DNA of 64,000 nt from Alphaproteobacteria bacterium (GTDB lineage: Bacteria > Pseudomonadota > Alphaproteobacteria > ATCC43930 > CGMCC-115725), in contig JAGWON010000003.1 of the NCBI GenBank assembly GCA_028871055.1, forward strand, positions 124,001 to 188,000. The letters are read 5' to 3'. The notes beneath the pieces were generated by a model, which was not told where the DNA came from, did not search any database, and was given only the letters and a program-made list of their open reading frames with translations. The translations under genes and the position numbers were made by a program. Below are positions 9,483-19,938 of the stretch, in pieces. Each line of letters begins with the position of its first letter. Positions within the stretch are counted from its first letter, which is position 1.

Positions 9483-10555
9483 TCCGCCTCCGCCAGCTTG
9501 GCGGCACGGTCCTCCGCCTGCAGCGCGTCGATGAATTCGTCGAGCGCCTCGCCCTCCAGCACCTTGTCGATTTTGTAGAGCGTGAGGTTGATGCGGTGGT
9601 CGGACACTCGGCCCTGCGGGAAGTTGTAGGTGCGGATGCGCTCGGAGCGGTCGCCGGTGCCGACCTGGCTCTTGCGCGAGGCGGCGCGCTTGGCATCGCG
9701 CGCTTGGCGCTCGCGTTCGTAGAGCCGCGCGCGCAGTATCTTCATCGCCTTGGCCTTGTTCTTGTGCTGCGACTTTTCGTCCTGCTGCGAGACCACGACG
9801 CCAGTCGGGATATGGGTGATGCGTACCGCGCTGTCGGTGGTGTTGACCGACTGGCCGCCGGGGCCGGACGAACGGAACACGTCGATGCGCAAATCCTTGT
9901 CCTCGATCTTGATGTCGACCTCTTCCGCCTCGGGCAGCACCGCGACGGTCGCGGCCGAGGTATGGATGCGGCCAGAGCCCTCGGTCGCCGGTACGCGTTG
10001 GACGCGGTGGACGCCGGATTCGAACTTGAGCCGCGCGAACACGCTGCGGCCGGCGATTTCGGCGATCGCCTCCTTAAGTCCGCCGAGGCCGGTTTCCGAC
10101 ATCTCTATGATCTCGAAACGCCAGCCCTTGAGCGCGGCGTAGCGCTGATACATGCGGAAGAGCTCGGCGGCGAAGAGCGCCGCCTCGTCGCCGCCGGTGC
10201 CGGCGCGTACTTCGAGGATCGCGTTCTTCTCGTCGGCTTCGTCCTTGGGCAAGAGCAGGGTTTTGACCTTCTCGTCCAGGGTCATCAGCCGCTTGCGCAC
10301 GGCGTCGAGCTCGCTTTCCGCGAGCTTGCGCATCTCCGAGTCGGAGCCTTTGGCCAGCTCCTCGAGCTCGGCCTGCTCGGCCTGGGCCCGACGCAGAGCG
10401 TTGATGCCTTCGACCATAGGCGAGAGTTCGCTGTATTCCTTGGCGAGTTTGGCGAAGTCGCCGGTGCGTGCAGGATCGGCCATAGCGGCGTTCAATTCCG
10501 CGTGGCGCGCCACCATGCGGTCGAGCTTGGCGTCGAACGGCGTCTTTCCTGCCAT
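9479..10555 (-). CDS. prfA: Peptide chain release factor 1
   Basis: RF1 (358 aa) terminates translation at UAA and UAG. The codon-recognition tripeptide PAT is present ([14 protein letters not shown]), which distinguishes RF1 from the SPF motif of RF2. The peptidyl-tRNA hydrolysis motif GGQ lies in [18 protein letters not shown]. An N-terminal coiled-coil-rich domain covers roughly residues 1-100. The gene starts 2 bp before the end of hisS and overlaps prmC, whose product modifies the GGQ glutamine. Confidence 0.97.
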   Translation of the reverse strand: MAGKTPFDAKLDRMVARHAELNAAMADPARTGDFAKLAKEYSELSPMVEGINALRRAQAEQAELEELAKGSDSEMRKLAESELDAVRKRLMTLDEKVKTLLLPKDEADEKNAILEVRAGTGGDEAALFAAELFRMYQRYAALKGWRFEIIEMSETGLGGLKEAIAEIAGRSVFARLKFESGVHRVQRVPATEGSGRIHTSAATVAVLPEAEEVDIKIEDKDLRIDVFRSSGPGGQSVNTTDSAVRITHIPTGVVVSQQDEKSQHKNKAKAMKILRARLYERERQARDAKRAASRKSQVGTGDRSERIRTYNFPQGRVSDHRINLTLYKIDKVLEGEALDEFIDALQAEDRAAKLAEAE

Positions 10556-10556
10556 C

Positions 10557-11807
10557 TCAGCCCCGGAAGGACGCGAGGCGTTCCTTGAGCGCGCCGAGCG
10601 GCACGTCGCTTTGCGCGCCAGTATCGAGATCGCGCACCGCCGCCTGGCCGCGTTTCAGCTCGTCGTCTCCAATAATCACAGCGGCCCGGGCCTTGAGGCG
10701 ATCGGCGCGGCGCATGCGCTTCTGCAGGTTCCCGGAATAGGCGAGATCGACCGCGAAGCCGTCACGTCGCAGATCCTGCGCCAGCTTGAATGCCACCGCC
10801 TCACCCTCGGCGCCGATCGGCACCAGCGCAATCGTCCGCGGTGGCGGCGCCGGCTCGGCGATCATCAGCGCCAGGCGCTCGATGCCCGCCGCCCAACCGA
10901 CGCCCGGCGTCTCGGGGCCGCCCATGACGCCCATCAGCCCGTCATAGCGGCCACCGGCGAGCACGGCGCCCTGCGATCCCAACTCGGTGGTGACGAATTC
11001 GAAGGCAGTATGCGTGTAGTAATCGAGGCCGCGCACCAAGCGCGGATCGAGCTTGTAGCGGATGCCGAGCGCATCGAGACCGGCGCGCACCTGGCCGAAG
11101 AATTCGCGCGACGCCGGCGTCAGGTATTCTTCGAAATGCGGCGCCGCGGCGCTCAGCGCGATATCGGCTTCGTCCTTCGAATCGAGAATGCGGAGCGGAT
11201 TGCGTTCGAGGCGCCTGCGGCTGTCCTCCGACAGCTTGTGCGCGTGCTGCGTGAAGTATCCGACCAGCGCGTCACGATAGCCCCGGCGGCTGTCCGCATC
11301 GCCGAGGGTATTGAGGTGCAGCTCGGCGCGCGACAACACGCCCAACGCACCAAGAATGTCGGCGCCTAGCGCGATCACCTCGACGTCGCCTTGCGGCTCT
11401 TTCACACCGATCAGCTCGGCATCGATCTGGTGGAACTGGCGGAATCGGCCCTTCTGCGGCCGCTCATAACGGAACATCGGCCCGCTGGCGAAGAAGCGCA
11501 GCGGCAGCGATTGCGTGAGCCCGTTGGAGATGACCGCGCGGATGATGCCGGCGGTGTATTCCGGCCGCAGCGTGACCTCCTCGCCGCCCTTATCGGCGAA
11601 TGTGTACATCTCCTTCATTACGATGTCGGTGGTCTCGCCGATCGGCCGCGAGAAGACGTCGGTGAACTCGAAAATCGGCGTCGCGATCTCTTCGTAGCCG
11701 AAACGCGGCGCGTGCACGCGGGCCGTTTCGACGACGGCGCGGTGACGGCGCATCGCCGCGGGCAGAAGATCCTGCGTTCCGCGGACCGTCTGAAGGGTCC
11801 GGCTCAC
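10557..11807 (-). CDS. hisS: Histidyl-tRNA synthetase
   Basis: Class II aminoacyl-tRNA synthetase that charges tRNA-His. The ORF track extends upstream into ispG, but the family begins at about [13 protein letters not shown] choose the GTG at 11807 ([10 protein letters not shown]), which gives 416 aa and starts 10 bp after the ispG stop; the ribosome binding site is weak, so the start is uncertain by a few codons. Motif 2 ([16 protein letters not shown]) and the histidine-binding [15 protein letters not shown] are clear. The C-terminal anticodon-binding domain includes VVIGDDEL-type sequence. It lies in an ispG-hisS-prfA-prmC run. Confidence 0.94.
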   Translation of the reverse strand: MSRTLQTVRGTQDLLPAAMRRHRAVVETARVHAPRFGYEEIATPIFEFTDVFSRPIGETTDIVMKEMYTFADKGGEEVTLRPEYTAGIIRAVISNGLTQSLPLRFFASGPMFRYERPQKGRFRQFHQIDAELIGVKEPQGDVEVIALGADILGALGVLSRAELHLNTLGDADSRRGYRDALVGYFTQHAHKLSEDSRRRLERNPLRILDSKDEADIALSAAAPHFEEYLTPASREFFGQVRAGLDALGIRYKLDPRLVRGLDYYTHTAFEFVTTELGSQGAVLAGGRYDGLMGVMGGPETPGVGWAAGIERLALMIAEPAPPPRTIALVPIGAEGEAVAFKLAQDLRRDGFAVDLAYSGNLQKRMRRADRLKARAAVIIGDDELKRGQAAVRDLDTGAQSDVPLGALKERLASFRG

Positions 11808-11817
11808 TCTGGAAGAC

Positions 11818-12960
11818 TCAAGAAGCGGCGACCTCCGCCGGCTCGGCCGCCTGCTCGTCTCGCTTTTTGGCTTCGATTTCGGCCGCCTTCTTCTCGACGA
11901 GCTCGACCAGATGATCGACGATGTTCTGGTCCTTGAGGCGATGATGCGGCACGCCGGCAACGTAGACCTGGTGGGTATTGTTGCCGCCGCCGGTAAAGCC
12001 GATGTCGGTTTCGCGCGCCTCGCCCGGCCCGTTGACAACGCAGCCGATGACCGACAGCGTCATCGGCGTGGTGATGTGCGCCAGACGCTGCTCGAGAATT
12101 TCGACCGTCTTGATCACCTCGAAGTTCTGCCGCGCACAGGACGGGCACGAAATGACGGTGACGCCGCGCCGACGCAGGCCGAGCGCCTTCAGGATTTCAT
12201 AGCCGACCTTGATCTCTTCCACCGGCTCGGCGGAAAGCGAGACGCGGATAGTGTCGCCGATCCCGGCCCAGAGCAGCGAGCCCATGCCGATGGCCGATTT
12301 GGTCGTCCCGGTCATCAGCCCGCCCGCCTCGGTGATGCCGAGATGGAGCGGATAATCGCAGGCCTCGGCGAGCTGCTGGTAAGCGGCGACGGCAAGGAAC
12401 ACGTCCGACGCCTTGCACGAGATCTTGAACTCGAAGAAGTCGTTGTCCTCGAGGATCTTGGCGTGGTTGAGCGCGCTTTCGACCATCGCCTCGGGGCACG
12501 GCTCGCCATAGCGCTCGAGCAGATCGCGCTCGAGCGAGCCGGCGTTGACGCCGATGCGCATCGAGCAGCCATGGTCCTTCGCCGCTTTCACCACCTCCCG
12601 CACGCGCTCAGCCGAGCCAATGTTGCCGGGGTTGATGCGCAGGCAGGCGGCGCCGTGTTTCGCCGCTTCGATCGCGCGTTTGTAGTGGAAATGGATATCC
12701 GCCACGATCGGCACCTTGACTTGGCGCACGATGTCCTTGAGCGCGGCCGAGGATTCCTCGTCGGGGCACGAGACGCGCACGATATCGGCGCCGGCGCGCT
12801 CGAGCCCCTGGATCTGCTCGACCGTCGCCTTGACGTCATGGGTGAGCGTGTTGGTCATCGATTGCACAGTGATCGGCGCATCGCCGCCGATCGGCACCGC
12901 GCCGACATGGATCTTCCGGCTTTTGCGGCGAGCGATATCGCGATAGGGACGCACGCTCAT
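11818..12960 (-). CDS. ispG: 4-hydroxy-3-methylbut-2-en-1-yl diphosphate synthase
   Basis: IspG/GcpE (380 aa) carries out the penultimate step of the MEP isoprenoid pathway, reductive conversion of MEcPP to HMBPP. The start [17 protein letters not shown] at 12960 has an upstream AAGAGG and agrees with family length; the longer ORF start is rejected. Iron-sulfur ligands are seen in ISCPSCARQ and [10 protein letters not shown]. The TIM-barrel part carries [10 protein letters not shown] at the N-terminus. The C-terminus has an extra acidic/alanine-rich tail ([18 protein letters not shown]). Confidence 0.96.
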   Translation of the reverse strand: MSVRPYRDIARRKSRKIHVGAVPIGGDAPITVQSMTNTLTHDVKATVEQIQGLERAGADIVRVSCPDEESSAALKDIVRQVKVPIVADIHFHYKRAIEAAKHGAACLRINPGNIGSAERVREVVKAAKDHGCSMRIGVNAGSLERDLLERYGEPCPEAMVESALNHAKILEDNDFFEFKISCKASDVFLAVAAYQQLAEACDYPLHLGITEAGGLMTGTTKSAIGMGSLLWAGIGDTIRVSLSAEPVEEIKVGYEILKALGLRRRGVTVISCPSCARQNFEVIKTVEILEQRLAHITTPMTLSVIGCVVNGPGEARETDIGFTGGGNNTHQVYVAGVPHHRLKDQNIVDHLVELVEKKAAEIEAKKRDEQAAEPAEVAAS

Positions 12961-13074
12961 GACGGAACCTCTTGAAACCCTTGCAATGCCTGGATATGAG
13001 CTCCGGGTTGGCACCCCGGGCGTGCCCGGTTTATAGCGCGTTTCGCCACTCCAAACCAAGGGGCCGAAGCGGGC

Positions 13075-14205
13075 TCAGTCGACCACGGCCGTGCCGGCCT
13101 TGAGTCGGTCCGGGTCGAGGCGAATGTCGTGGCGCACCTTGCCGATCAGCGCAGGCGCGTTATGCCCGTCGACGACCACCGTAAGTCCGCTCGCATTGCC
13201 CACAAAGAGGTCCAGGCCCGGCCGATCGGGCACCCGAAAGGTATCGCCAGCCTTTAGCAGCCGTTGAAACACCGTCGTCCCACCGTTGTCACGGACGCGC
13301 ACCCAGCAATCGGCCTTGGCGCGGATGACGATCCGGACCGGCGCGTCGATGACGCCGAAAACATGGGCGTTGCCGGGTCCCGGCGCGACGGCGACGCCGC
13401 TCTCGCTTGGCGGCAGCGTCGCGGTCTGGGTTGGCGGTGCGACCTCCGTCCGCGGCGACGGCGGCGGCGAAGCCATTCCGGGCGGAGGAATCAAGACCGG
13501 CGCGGCGCCGCCGTTCGGGCTCGTCGATGGCTTGGTGCCGGTCGTTGCGCCAGACGCCGGCGGCGCGGCCGACCCGGTCGCTGGCGTCGATATCGCAGCG
13601 GGCGGTGTCGCCCGGGGTGGCGGCGGCGTGGATGGCGTCGCATTGACCTGTCCGGTGGCGGCAGTCGGCGCCTGACGAGCGGTCGATAGTGCGGGGAGTG
13701 GCGCAGGCGGCAGAAGAGCAGCCGGAACGGGGCTCACGCGCTCAGGTCGGACGCGGCCGCCCGATGAAAGATAATACCAAGCGCCGTAAGCGGCGAGCAG
13801 CAGCAGCACCGCTGCCGCGAGGATCGAGCCGCGCGGAATACCGCGCTCGCCGAGCGGAACGGGAAAGACGAGATCGCGCGATATCTCGAATCCGCTTGCC
13901 TCTTGCTTGAAACGGCGCACTGCTTCCTCGCCATCGAGGCCGAGATGCACGGCATAGGCGCGCACGAACCCCAACGCGTAGACGGGCGCAGGCAGCCGGT
14001 CGTACCGGCCCTCTTCGATCGCCAGGAGATACTGGGCGCGAATGCGCAACGCATTGGCGATCCGCTCGATGTCGCCGCCGTAGCTCTCGCGGGTCTCGCG
14101 CAACAATGTACCGATGGTGTGCTTGGGGCGCGCAGGCTCGGCCTCAAGGGCAGCCTGCGGCCCTCCCTCCGATTCCGGCGGTTTCTGCCCCGGGAAAAGC
14201 GACAT
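13075..14205 (-). CDS. RodZ-like cytoskeletal helix-turn-helix membrane protein
   Basis: Protein of 376 aa with RodZ architecture. A cytoplasmic Xre-type helix-turn-helix at about residues 28-100 (IGTLLRETRESYGGDIERIANALRIRA) is followed by one transmembrane helix at about 130-150 (SILAAAVLLLLAAYGAWYYL). A long Pro/Ala/Thr-rich periplasmic linker leads to a C-terminal DUF4115 domain (RIVIRAKADCWVRVRDNGG...GDTFRVPDRPGLDLFVGNASGL). RodZ links MreB to the cell-wall elongation machinery. It is located just upstream of ispG, the usual position of rodZ in many proteobacteria. Confidence 0.85.
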   Translation of the reverse strand: MSLFPGQKPPESEGGPQAALEAEPARPKHTIGTLLRETRESYGGDIERIANALRIRAQYLLAIEEGRYDRLPAPVYALGFVRAYAVHLGLDGEEAVRRFKQEASGFEISRDLVFPVPLGERGIPRGSILAAAVLLLLAAYGAWYYLSSGGRVRPERVSPVPAALLPPAPLPALSTARQAPTAATGQVNATPSTPPPPRATPPAAISTPATGSAAPPASGATTGTKPSTSPNGGAAPVLIPPPGMASPPPSPRTEVAPPTQTATLPPSESGVAVAPGPGNAHVFGVIDAPVRIVIRAKADCWVRVRDNGGTTVFQRLLKAGDTFRVPDRPGLDLFVGNASGLTVVVDGHNAPALIGKVRHDIRLDPDRLKAGTAVVD

Positions 14206-14271
14206 AAGCCCTCCCCAGAATTGTGTCCCAAGGCGTCGTGAGCCGCAATAACCGTTCGAGTTGCCGCGCCG

Positions 14272-16542
14272 TCAGATCGCCACGCCGTGATCTTGAGCGA
14301 AATCGTGCAAGGAGCCGCGCAGACTGCCGGTATGGCCGCTGAGCGTGGCGAGAAAGTCGCAGAGGCTTCTGTAGTCGAGCGAACGCACCATCGCCTTGAC
14401 GCGTCCGAGCGAGCGGGGTGCCATTGATAGGTTGCGATAGCCGAGGCCGATCAGCGCCATCGCGCCGAGCGGATCCCCCGCCATCTCGCCGCAGAGCGCA
14501 AAGGGCTTTGCCGCCGCGGCGCACGCTCGTGCGATGTCGGCAAGAACACGCAGCACCGCCGGCGAGAGATAATCGTAGCGCTCGGCGACGCGCGCGTTGC
14601 CGCGATCGGCGGCGAATAGGAACTGGACCAGGTCGTTCGTGCCGACCGAGATGAAATCGACGCGCTTCAGCAACTCGGGCAGCTCCCAGAGCAGCGACGG
14701 AACCTCAAGCATCACGCCGGCTTCGATCATCGTCGGCAGCACGCCGCCGCGCTTGCGAACGCGCGCGAGTTCGAGCTCGAGAACCTCGCGCGCCGCCTCG
14801 AATTCGGCAATCTCGGCAATCAGCGGAAACATGACGCGGAGCCGCCGGCCGGTAGCGGCCCGGATGAAGGCCCGCAACTGCTGACGCAACAGGGCTGGCC
14901 GGTCGAGCGCGATGCGCACTGCGCGCCAGCCCATCGCCGGATTCTCCTCGCGCTCACCCTCCATATACGGCAGCAGCTTGTCGCCGCCGATGTCGAGCGT
15001 GCGGAAGGTGACGGGCCGGTCGCCGGCCTGATCGAGGACCCGGCGATAAAGCATGGCCTGCTGCGCCACGGTCGGAAAATCCTCGCGCAGCATGAACTGA
15101 AGCTCTGTCCGGAAAAGGCCGATGCCTTCGGCACCGGCTTCGTCAAGATAAGGCAGGTCGATGAGCAAACCGGCATTGAGATTGAGCTCGATGCGCACGC
15201 CGTCCTTGGTCTCGGCCGGAAGGTCCTTGAACGCCGCATATTGCTCGCGCTGGCCCTGGCGGATGCGGATGCGGGCTTGCGCCGCCTGCAGCAGATCCTC
15301 GCCGGGACGCAGCACCACGATCGCGTCGTCGCCGTCGACGACGACGACGTCGCCTGCCTCGACGCGCAACAGCACATCCTTGACCCGGCCGACCACCGGG
15401 ATATCGAGAGCGCGCGCCACCACGGCGACGTGGGCGCCGGGCGAGCCCTCCTCCAACACCAAGCCCTTGAGCCGGCGCCGGTCGTAATCGAGCAGTTCGG
15501 CCGGCCCCATGTTGCGGGCGATCAGCACGAATTCGTCGGGCAGTTCGGACGCACGCGCCGCGGTGATCGGCTTGCCGGTGAGATGCGATTGCAGCCGGTT
15601 GGCGAGATCCTCGAGATCAGTGAGACGCTCCTTGATATAGGGATCGGTCGCCTGCAACAGCCGCGCGCGGGTATCGTCCAAGACGCGCTGCACCGCGGCC
15701 TCGGCAGTCAGGCCGCCGCGTACCGCATCGGCGATGCGCTGGAGCCAGCCGCGGTCGGCGGCGAACATACGATAGGTCTCGAGCACGTCGAGATGCTCGC
15801 CCGAATCCGGAATGTCGGTCTGCGCCAGCAATTCGTCGATCGCGCTTTGCATGGCGGCGATCGCGTTGCGCAACCGCTCGAGCTCGGCGCCGACGTCCTC
15901 GGCGACGATACGGCGGATAGTGACGCGCGGCTGATGGAGTACGGCCTGGCCGATGGCGAGCCCGGTATTGAGACGGATGCCTTCGAGCCGCGTCGGCAGG
16001 GTCACGTTGCCTTCGCCTGGCTGCTGCTCGGCCGGACTGACCAGGTCGCCCGACGCGGCGATCTCCGCCAACACCATGGCGATGGTCTGGAGCGCCTCGA
16101 TCTCGTCCTCGGAGTAATGGCGCTGGGTGCGGTTCTGCACCACGAGCACACCCAGCACCCGGCCGCCGCGCAAAATCGGCACCCCCATCAGCGAGTGATA
16201 GACCTCCTCGCCGGTCTCGGGGCGGTAGGCGAAATCGGGATGGGATTGCGCCTCGGCCAGTGCCAGCGGCCGCGCTGTCGCCGCGATCACGCCGACCAAG
16301 CCTTCGCCGACGCGCAGGCGCGTGCGATGCACCGCCTCCGGCCGCAATCCTTCGGTCGCGAACAGCTCGAGCAGATCGCCCGCGCGCCGGATATAGCAGG
16401 AGCATACCTCGGCCACCATGTCGGCCGCGATGATACGCACGATAGTGTCGAGCTTTTGCTGCGCCGTCCCCGAGCCGGCCATCACATCGCGCAAGCGACG
16501 GAGAACGCGGCGGGACCCCGCGGCCGCCGCGCCGGGTTCCAT
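14272..16542 (-). CDS. ptsP: Phosphoenolpyruvate-protein phosphotransferase PtsP (EI-Ntr)
   Basis: Enzyme I of the nitrogen-related PTS (756 aa), which takes phosphate from PEP and passes it to NPr for regulatory rather than sugar-transport use. An N-terminal GAF domain (about residues 20-160) separates it from sugar-PTS EI. The EI N-terminal region contains the phospho-histidine in EGSPGAHVAVVARAL. The C-terminal PEP-binding barrel contains GIGLFRTELQFM, FRTLDIGGDK and the FALCGEMAGDP motif with the catalytic Cys. The start at 16542 overlaps the nitronate monooxygenase stop by 1 bp. Linkage to lysC is a known alphaproteobacterial arrangement. Confidence 0.95.
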   Translation of the reverse strand: MEPGAAAAGSRRVLRRLRDVMAGSGTAQQKLDTIVRIIAADMVAEVCSCYIRRAGDLLELFATEGLRPEAVHRTRLRVGEGLVGVIAATARPLALAEAQSHPDFAYRPETGEEVYHSLMGVPILRGGRVLGVLVVQNRTQRHYSEDEIEALQTIAMVLAEIAASGDLVSPAEQQPGEGNVTLPTRLEGIRLNTGLAIGQAVLHQPRVTIRRIVAEDVGAELERLRNAIAAMQSAIDELLAQTDIPDSGEHLDVLETYRMFAADRGWLQRIADAVRGGLTAEAAVQRVLDDTRARLLQATDPYIKERLTDLEDLANRLQSHLTGKPITAARASELPDEFVLIARNMGPAELLDYDRRRLKGLVLEEGSPGAHVAVVARALDIPVVGRVKDVLLRVEAGDVVVVDGDDAIVVLRPGEDLLQAAQARIRIRQGQREQYAAFKDLPAETKDGVRIELNLNAGLLIDLPYLDEAGAEGIGLFRTELQFMLREDFPTVAQQAMLYRRVLDQAGDRPVTFRTLDIGGDKLLPYMEGEREENPAMGWRAVRIALDRPALLRQQLRAFIRAATGRRLRVMFPLIAEIAEFEAAREVLELELARVRKRGGVLPTMIEAGVMLEVPSLLWELPELLKRVDFISVGTNDLVQFLFAADRGNARVAERYDYLSPAVLRVLADIARACAAAAKPFALCGEMAGDPLGAMALIGLGYRNLSMAPRSLGRVKAMVRSLDYRSLCDFLATLSGHTGSLRGSLHDFAQDHGVAI

Positions 16543-17624
16543 CAGGCCTCAGCCCGCGAGCGCAGTTCCGCGCTGCGCTCTCCCTCGCCGGCAAGGCCGG
16601 CGCGCGCAAGCAGCGCATCGATCGCCTGCGCCACCAGCTCGTCGAGAATGTCCTTGGTCGACTGCTCGCGCGTGACCATGCCGACGCTTTGCCCCGCCAT
16701 CAGCGAGCCCGCCTCGATATCGCCGTCGATCACCGCACGGCGCAGCGCGCCGACCCAAAAGCGCTCGATCTCGAGCTGCGCGTCTTTTTGCGACAGCTTG
16801 CCCTGGACGAAGCGCTCGATCACCGAGCGCTGCTTTTCGAGGAACGCGCGCGTACCCTCGTTAGCGAGCGCGCGCACCGGAATCACTGGAAAGCGCGAAT
16901 CGAGCTGTATCGACGGCACGGCGTCGCGCGCCGCGGCGCGGATAAAGGCCTGTTTGAATTTCGGATGCGCGATCGATTCATGGGCGCAGACGAAGCGCGT
17001 GCCGAGCTGCACGCCCGCCGCCCCCATCTCGAGATAGGATACGATCGCCGCGCCATGGCCGATACCGCCGGCGACGAAGACGGGAACTTCGGAAATATGC
17101 GGCAGGATTTCCTGCGCCAGCACGCCGGTCGATACCGGCCCGATATGGCCGCCGGCCTCCATACCCTCGATGATGATCGCGTCGGCACCCATGCGCACCA
17201 GCTTCTTCGCGATGGCCAAGGCGGGGGCGAAACACAGCAGCTTGGCGCCCGATTGTTTGACCCGTGCGACCGCCGGCGCCGGCGGCAGGGCGCCGGCCAG
17301 CACGACGTGACTCACCCCTTGCCGGGTGCAGACATCGACCAGATCGAGCAGCTCAGGATGGAGCGTGATGAGATTGACGCCGAAGGGCTTCGCCGTGAGC
17401 GCCTTGGTGGCGGCGATCTCGGCGTCGAGCTGCGCCGGATTCATCGAGCCGCAGGCGATGACGCCGAAGCCGCCGCCATTCGAGATCGCGGCGACGAGGT
17501 TGCGCTCCGATACCCAGGTCATCGCGCCACCCATGATGGCGCGTTCGGTGCCGAGAAAGCGGCGGCCGCGCGCCCACAACCGGTCGAGCCAGTCTGCGGC
17601 GCGAGCCCGGTTGGCGGCGGTCAT
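16542..17624 (-). CDS. Nitronate monooxygenase / FabK-like FMN protein
   Basis: FMN-dependent TIM-barrel protein of 360 aa in the nitronate monooxygenase (formerly 2-nitropropane dioxygenase) family. Visible motifs are the N-terminal IMGGAMTWVSERNLVAAISNGGGFG, the central GADAIIIEGMEAGGHIG, and PVFVAGGIGHGAAIVSYLEMGAAGVQLGTRF. The family oxidises alkyl nitronates; FabK-like members instead reduce enoyl-ACP, and the two are hard to separate by eye. It is embedded between lysC (4 bp overlap) and ptsP, so it is co-transcribed with both. The biological substrate is unknown. Confidence 0.85.
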   Translation of the reverse strand: MTAANRARAADWLDRLWARGRRFLGTERAIMGGAMTWVSERNLVAAISNGGGFGVIACGSMNPAQLDAEIAATKALTAKPFGVNLITLHPELLDLVDVCTRQGVSHVVLAGALPPAPAVARVKQSGAKLLCFAPALAIAKKLVRMGADAIIIEGMEAGGHIGPVSTGVLAQEILPHISEVPVFVAGGIGHGAAIVSYLEMGAAGVQLGTRFVCAHESIAHPKFKQAFIRAAARDAVPSIQLDSRFPVIPVRALANEGTRAFLEKQRSVIERFVQGKLSQKDAQLEIERFWVGALRRAVIDGDIEAGSLMAGQSVGMVTREQSTKDILDELVAQAIDALLARAGLAGEGERSAELRSRAEA

Positions 17625-18841
17625 TCGGAATCGAGTCCGTAAGCGGTGTGCAGCGCGCGGACCGCAAGTTCGGTGTATTCCTCAGCCACCAGCACGCTCA
17701 CCTTGATCTCGGAGGTCGAGATCACTTGGATGTTGATGTTCTTGTTGGCGAGGGTCGAGAACATCTTCTGCGCCACGCCAGCATGGCTGCGCATGCCGAC
17801 GCCGATGACGGAGATCTTCACCACGTTGGGATCGGGCTTGAGCTCGGCATAGCCCAGGCCCTTCCGTTGCGCCTCGAGCACCTTCACCGTGCGCGCCAAA
17901 TCCGCCTTGTTGACCGTGAACGTCAGGTCGGTGGTGCGCCCGTCGTCGGAGATGTTCTGCACGATCATGTCGACGTTGATCGCGTGCTCGGCCAGCGGGC
18001 CGAAGATCGCCGCGGCCACGCCCGGCCGGTCCGGCACCTTGACCAGAGTCACCTTGGCGTCGTCGCGACTATAGGCGATGCCGCTCACCACCTGCTTTTC
18101 CAAGATCTCGTCCTCGTCCACGACCAGCGTCCCCGGCGCGTCCTCGAAGCTCGACAGGACCTGCGTGCGCACGCGGTGGTTCATCGCCATCTCAACCGAG
18201 CGCGTCTGCAGGACCTTCGCACCTTGAGAGGCGAATTCCAGCATCTCTTCGTAGGTTATTCTATCGAGCTTGCGCGCCTTAGCAACGATACGGGGATCCG
18301 AGGTATAGACGCCGTCGACGTCGGTGAAGATGTCACAGCGATCGGCTTCAAGCGCGGCTGCCAGCGCCACCGCCGAGGTATCGGAGCCGCCGCGGCCGAG
18401 CGTGGTGATCCGCGAATCGGGGCCAAGACCCTGGAAGCCGGCGACGACCGCTACCTGGCCGCGGCCGAGCCGCGCCTTGAGCTCATCGACCGGAATCTCG
18501 GCAAGGCGGGCGCGGCCGTGCATGCCGTCGGTGCGGACGGGGATTTGCCAGCCGAGCCACGAGCGCGCATCGACGCCGAGGTCCTGCAGCGCCAGCGCCA
18601 GCAGGCCGGCGGTCACCTGCTCACCCGACGACACCACCACGTCGTATTCCCGCGCGTCGTGCAGCCGCGCGATCTGGTTCGTCCACTCGACGAGCTGGTT
18701 GGTGGCGCCGGCCATGGCTGAAACCACCACCGCGACCTCGTTCCCGACGTCGACTTCGCGCTTGACGCGCTTGGCGACATTCTTGATCCGTTCGATCCCG
18801 GCGACGGAGGTGCCGCCGAATTTTTGCACGATGCGCGCCAT
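17621..18841 (-). CDS. lysC: Aspartate kinase
   Basis: First enzyme of the aspartate family pathway (Lys, Met, Thr, diaminopimelate); phosphorylates aspartate. It is 406 aa, the monofunctional beta-type length. The kinase domain begins KFGGTSVAGIERI and has GRGGSDTSAVALAAAL and FTDVDGVYTSDPRIV. Two C-terminal ACT domains (VTLVKVPDRPGVAAAIF and ISVIGVGMRSHAGVA) indicate feedback inhibition, most likely by lysine and/or threonine. It is divergent from ubiG across a 155-bp gap that must hold both promoters. Confidence 0.96.
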   Translation of the reverse strand: MARIVQKFGGTSVAGIERIKNVAKRVKREVDVGNEVAVVVSAMAGATNQLVEWTNQIARLHDAREYDVVVSSGEQVTAGLLALALQDLGVDARSWLGWQIPVRTDGMHGRARLAEIPVDELKARLGRGQVAVVAGFQGLGPDSRITTLGRGGSDTSAVALAAALEADRCDIFTDVDGVYTSDPRIVAKARKLDRITYEEMLEFASQGAKVLQTRSVEMAMNHRVRTQVLSSFEDAPGTLVVDEDEILEKQVVSGIAYSRDDAKVTLVKVPDRPGVAAAIFGPLAEHAINVDMIVQNISDDGRTTDLTFTVNKADLARTVKVLEAQRKGLGYAELKPDPNVVKISVIGVGMRSHAGVAQKMFSTLANKNINIQVISTSEIKVSVLVAEEYTELAVRALHTAYGLDSE

Positions 18842-18996
18842 GACGAAGAAGGCCCGTGGGCTGGGAGTTGCCGGCGAAAGGGCACGTATTCATACTCTTT
18901 CCGGCAAGACAGGGGCAAGGTGGCCAAGGCGGGAGGAACGGGCAGGATGGATATGGCTGACGGCTGCCCGACGCAGCGACTCGCACGATCCGGCCA

Positions 18997-19812
18997 ATGA
19001 GGGCAATGCCGCGCCGCAAGCCGGTCCGCCAGCCAGTCCGCCGTCGCGGGCGCTTGCGGACGGCGCCGCAGCGGCCTTCGACCGTCGATGCGGGCGAGGT
19101 CGCGAACTTCGCTGGTATGGCCCGTGCGTGGTGGAACCCTGATGGTGAGTTCCGCCCTCTCCACCGCCTCAATTCGGTGCGGCTTACCTTCCTGCGCGAT
19201 CAGCTGGCGCGCCATTTCGGCCGCGATCCGGCCGCGATGCGTCCGTTCGCCGATCTGTCGCTGCTCGACATCGGCTGCGGCGGCGGCATCGTCGCCGAAC
19301 CGCTGACCCGGCTGGGTTTCAAGGTGACCGCGATCGACGCCGACGCGACGGCGATCGGCATCGCGTGCGCGCACGCGGCGGAGTCCGGCCTGAGGATCGA
19401 TTACCGGCAGGCGGCGGCCGAAGATCTGGCCCGCCGACGCCTGCGCTTCGACGCGGTGTTGGCGCTGGAAGTAGTCGAGCACAGTGCCGACCCGGCGTTG
19501 TTCCTCGCCACGGCTGCGGCGCTGGTCAAGCCGGGCGGCGCCTTCGCGCTGTCGACCATCAACCGCACGGCGCGGTCTTTTCTCCTCGCCATCGTTGGTG
19601 CCGAATACCTGTTGCGCTGGATTCCGCGCGGCACCCATCGCTGGTCGAAGTTCCTGCGTCCTTCGGAAGTGGCTGAAAAGCTTCGCGAAAACCGTCTCGA
19701 AATCGAGACGGTAATGGGCTTGGCCTACGCGCCCGGACTGAGCGCCTGGCGGCTTGGCGGCCCACCGGACGTCAATTATTTACTGTTTGCCAGCAAACCG
19801 ACGGGGAAATAA
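18997..19812 (+). CDS. ubiG: Ubiquinone biosynthesis O-methyltransferase UbiG
   Basis: SAM-dependent methyltransferase (271 aa) that performs both O-methylations in ubiquinone synthesis. The family core starts at VANFAGMARAWWNPDGEFRPLHRLN and contains the SAM motif LLDIGCGGGIVAEPL followed by VTAIDAD. The C-terminal region has FLRPSEV and YAPGLSAWRLGGPPDVNYL, typical of UbiG. The first about 30 residues are basic and not conserved, so the start could be the ATG at 18997 or at 19006. It is divergently placed to lysC, a common alphaproteobacterial pairing. Confidence 0.93.
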   Translation: MRAMPRRKPVRQPVRRRGRLRTAPQRPSTVDAGEVANFAGMARAWWNPDGEFRPLHRLNSVRLTFLRDQLARHFGRDPAAMRPFADLSLLDIGCGGGIVAEPLTRLGFKVTAIDADATAIGIACAHAAESGLRIDYRQAAAEDLARRRLRFDAVLALEVVEHSADPALFLATAAALVKPGGAFALSTINRTARSFLLAIVGAEYLLRWIPRGTHRWSKFLRPSEVAEKLRENRLEIETVMGLAYAPGLSAWRLGGPPDVNYLLFASKPTGK

Positions 19813-19938
19813 TCTTCCCATGTGCCGTTCACGGGGTCGTATAAGCCCCGGCTCGGCGGGCATTTCTCCGGTTCTGGAACGAATTCGGTATCCGGCCGGG
19901 CAAGAGGTGCGGGGGGATTTATTTCCGATGGTGCATCC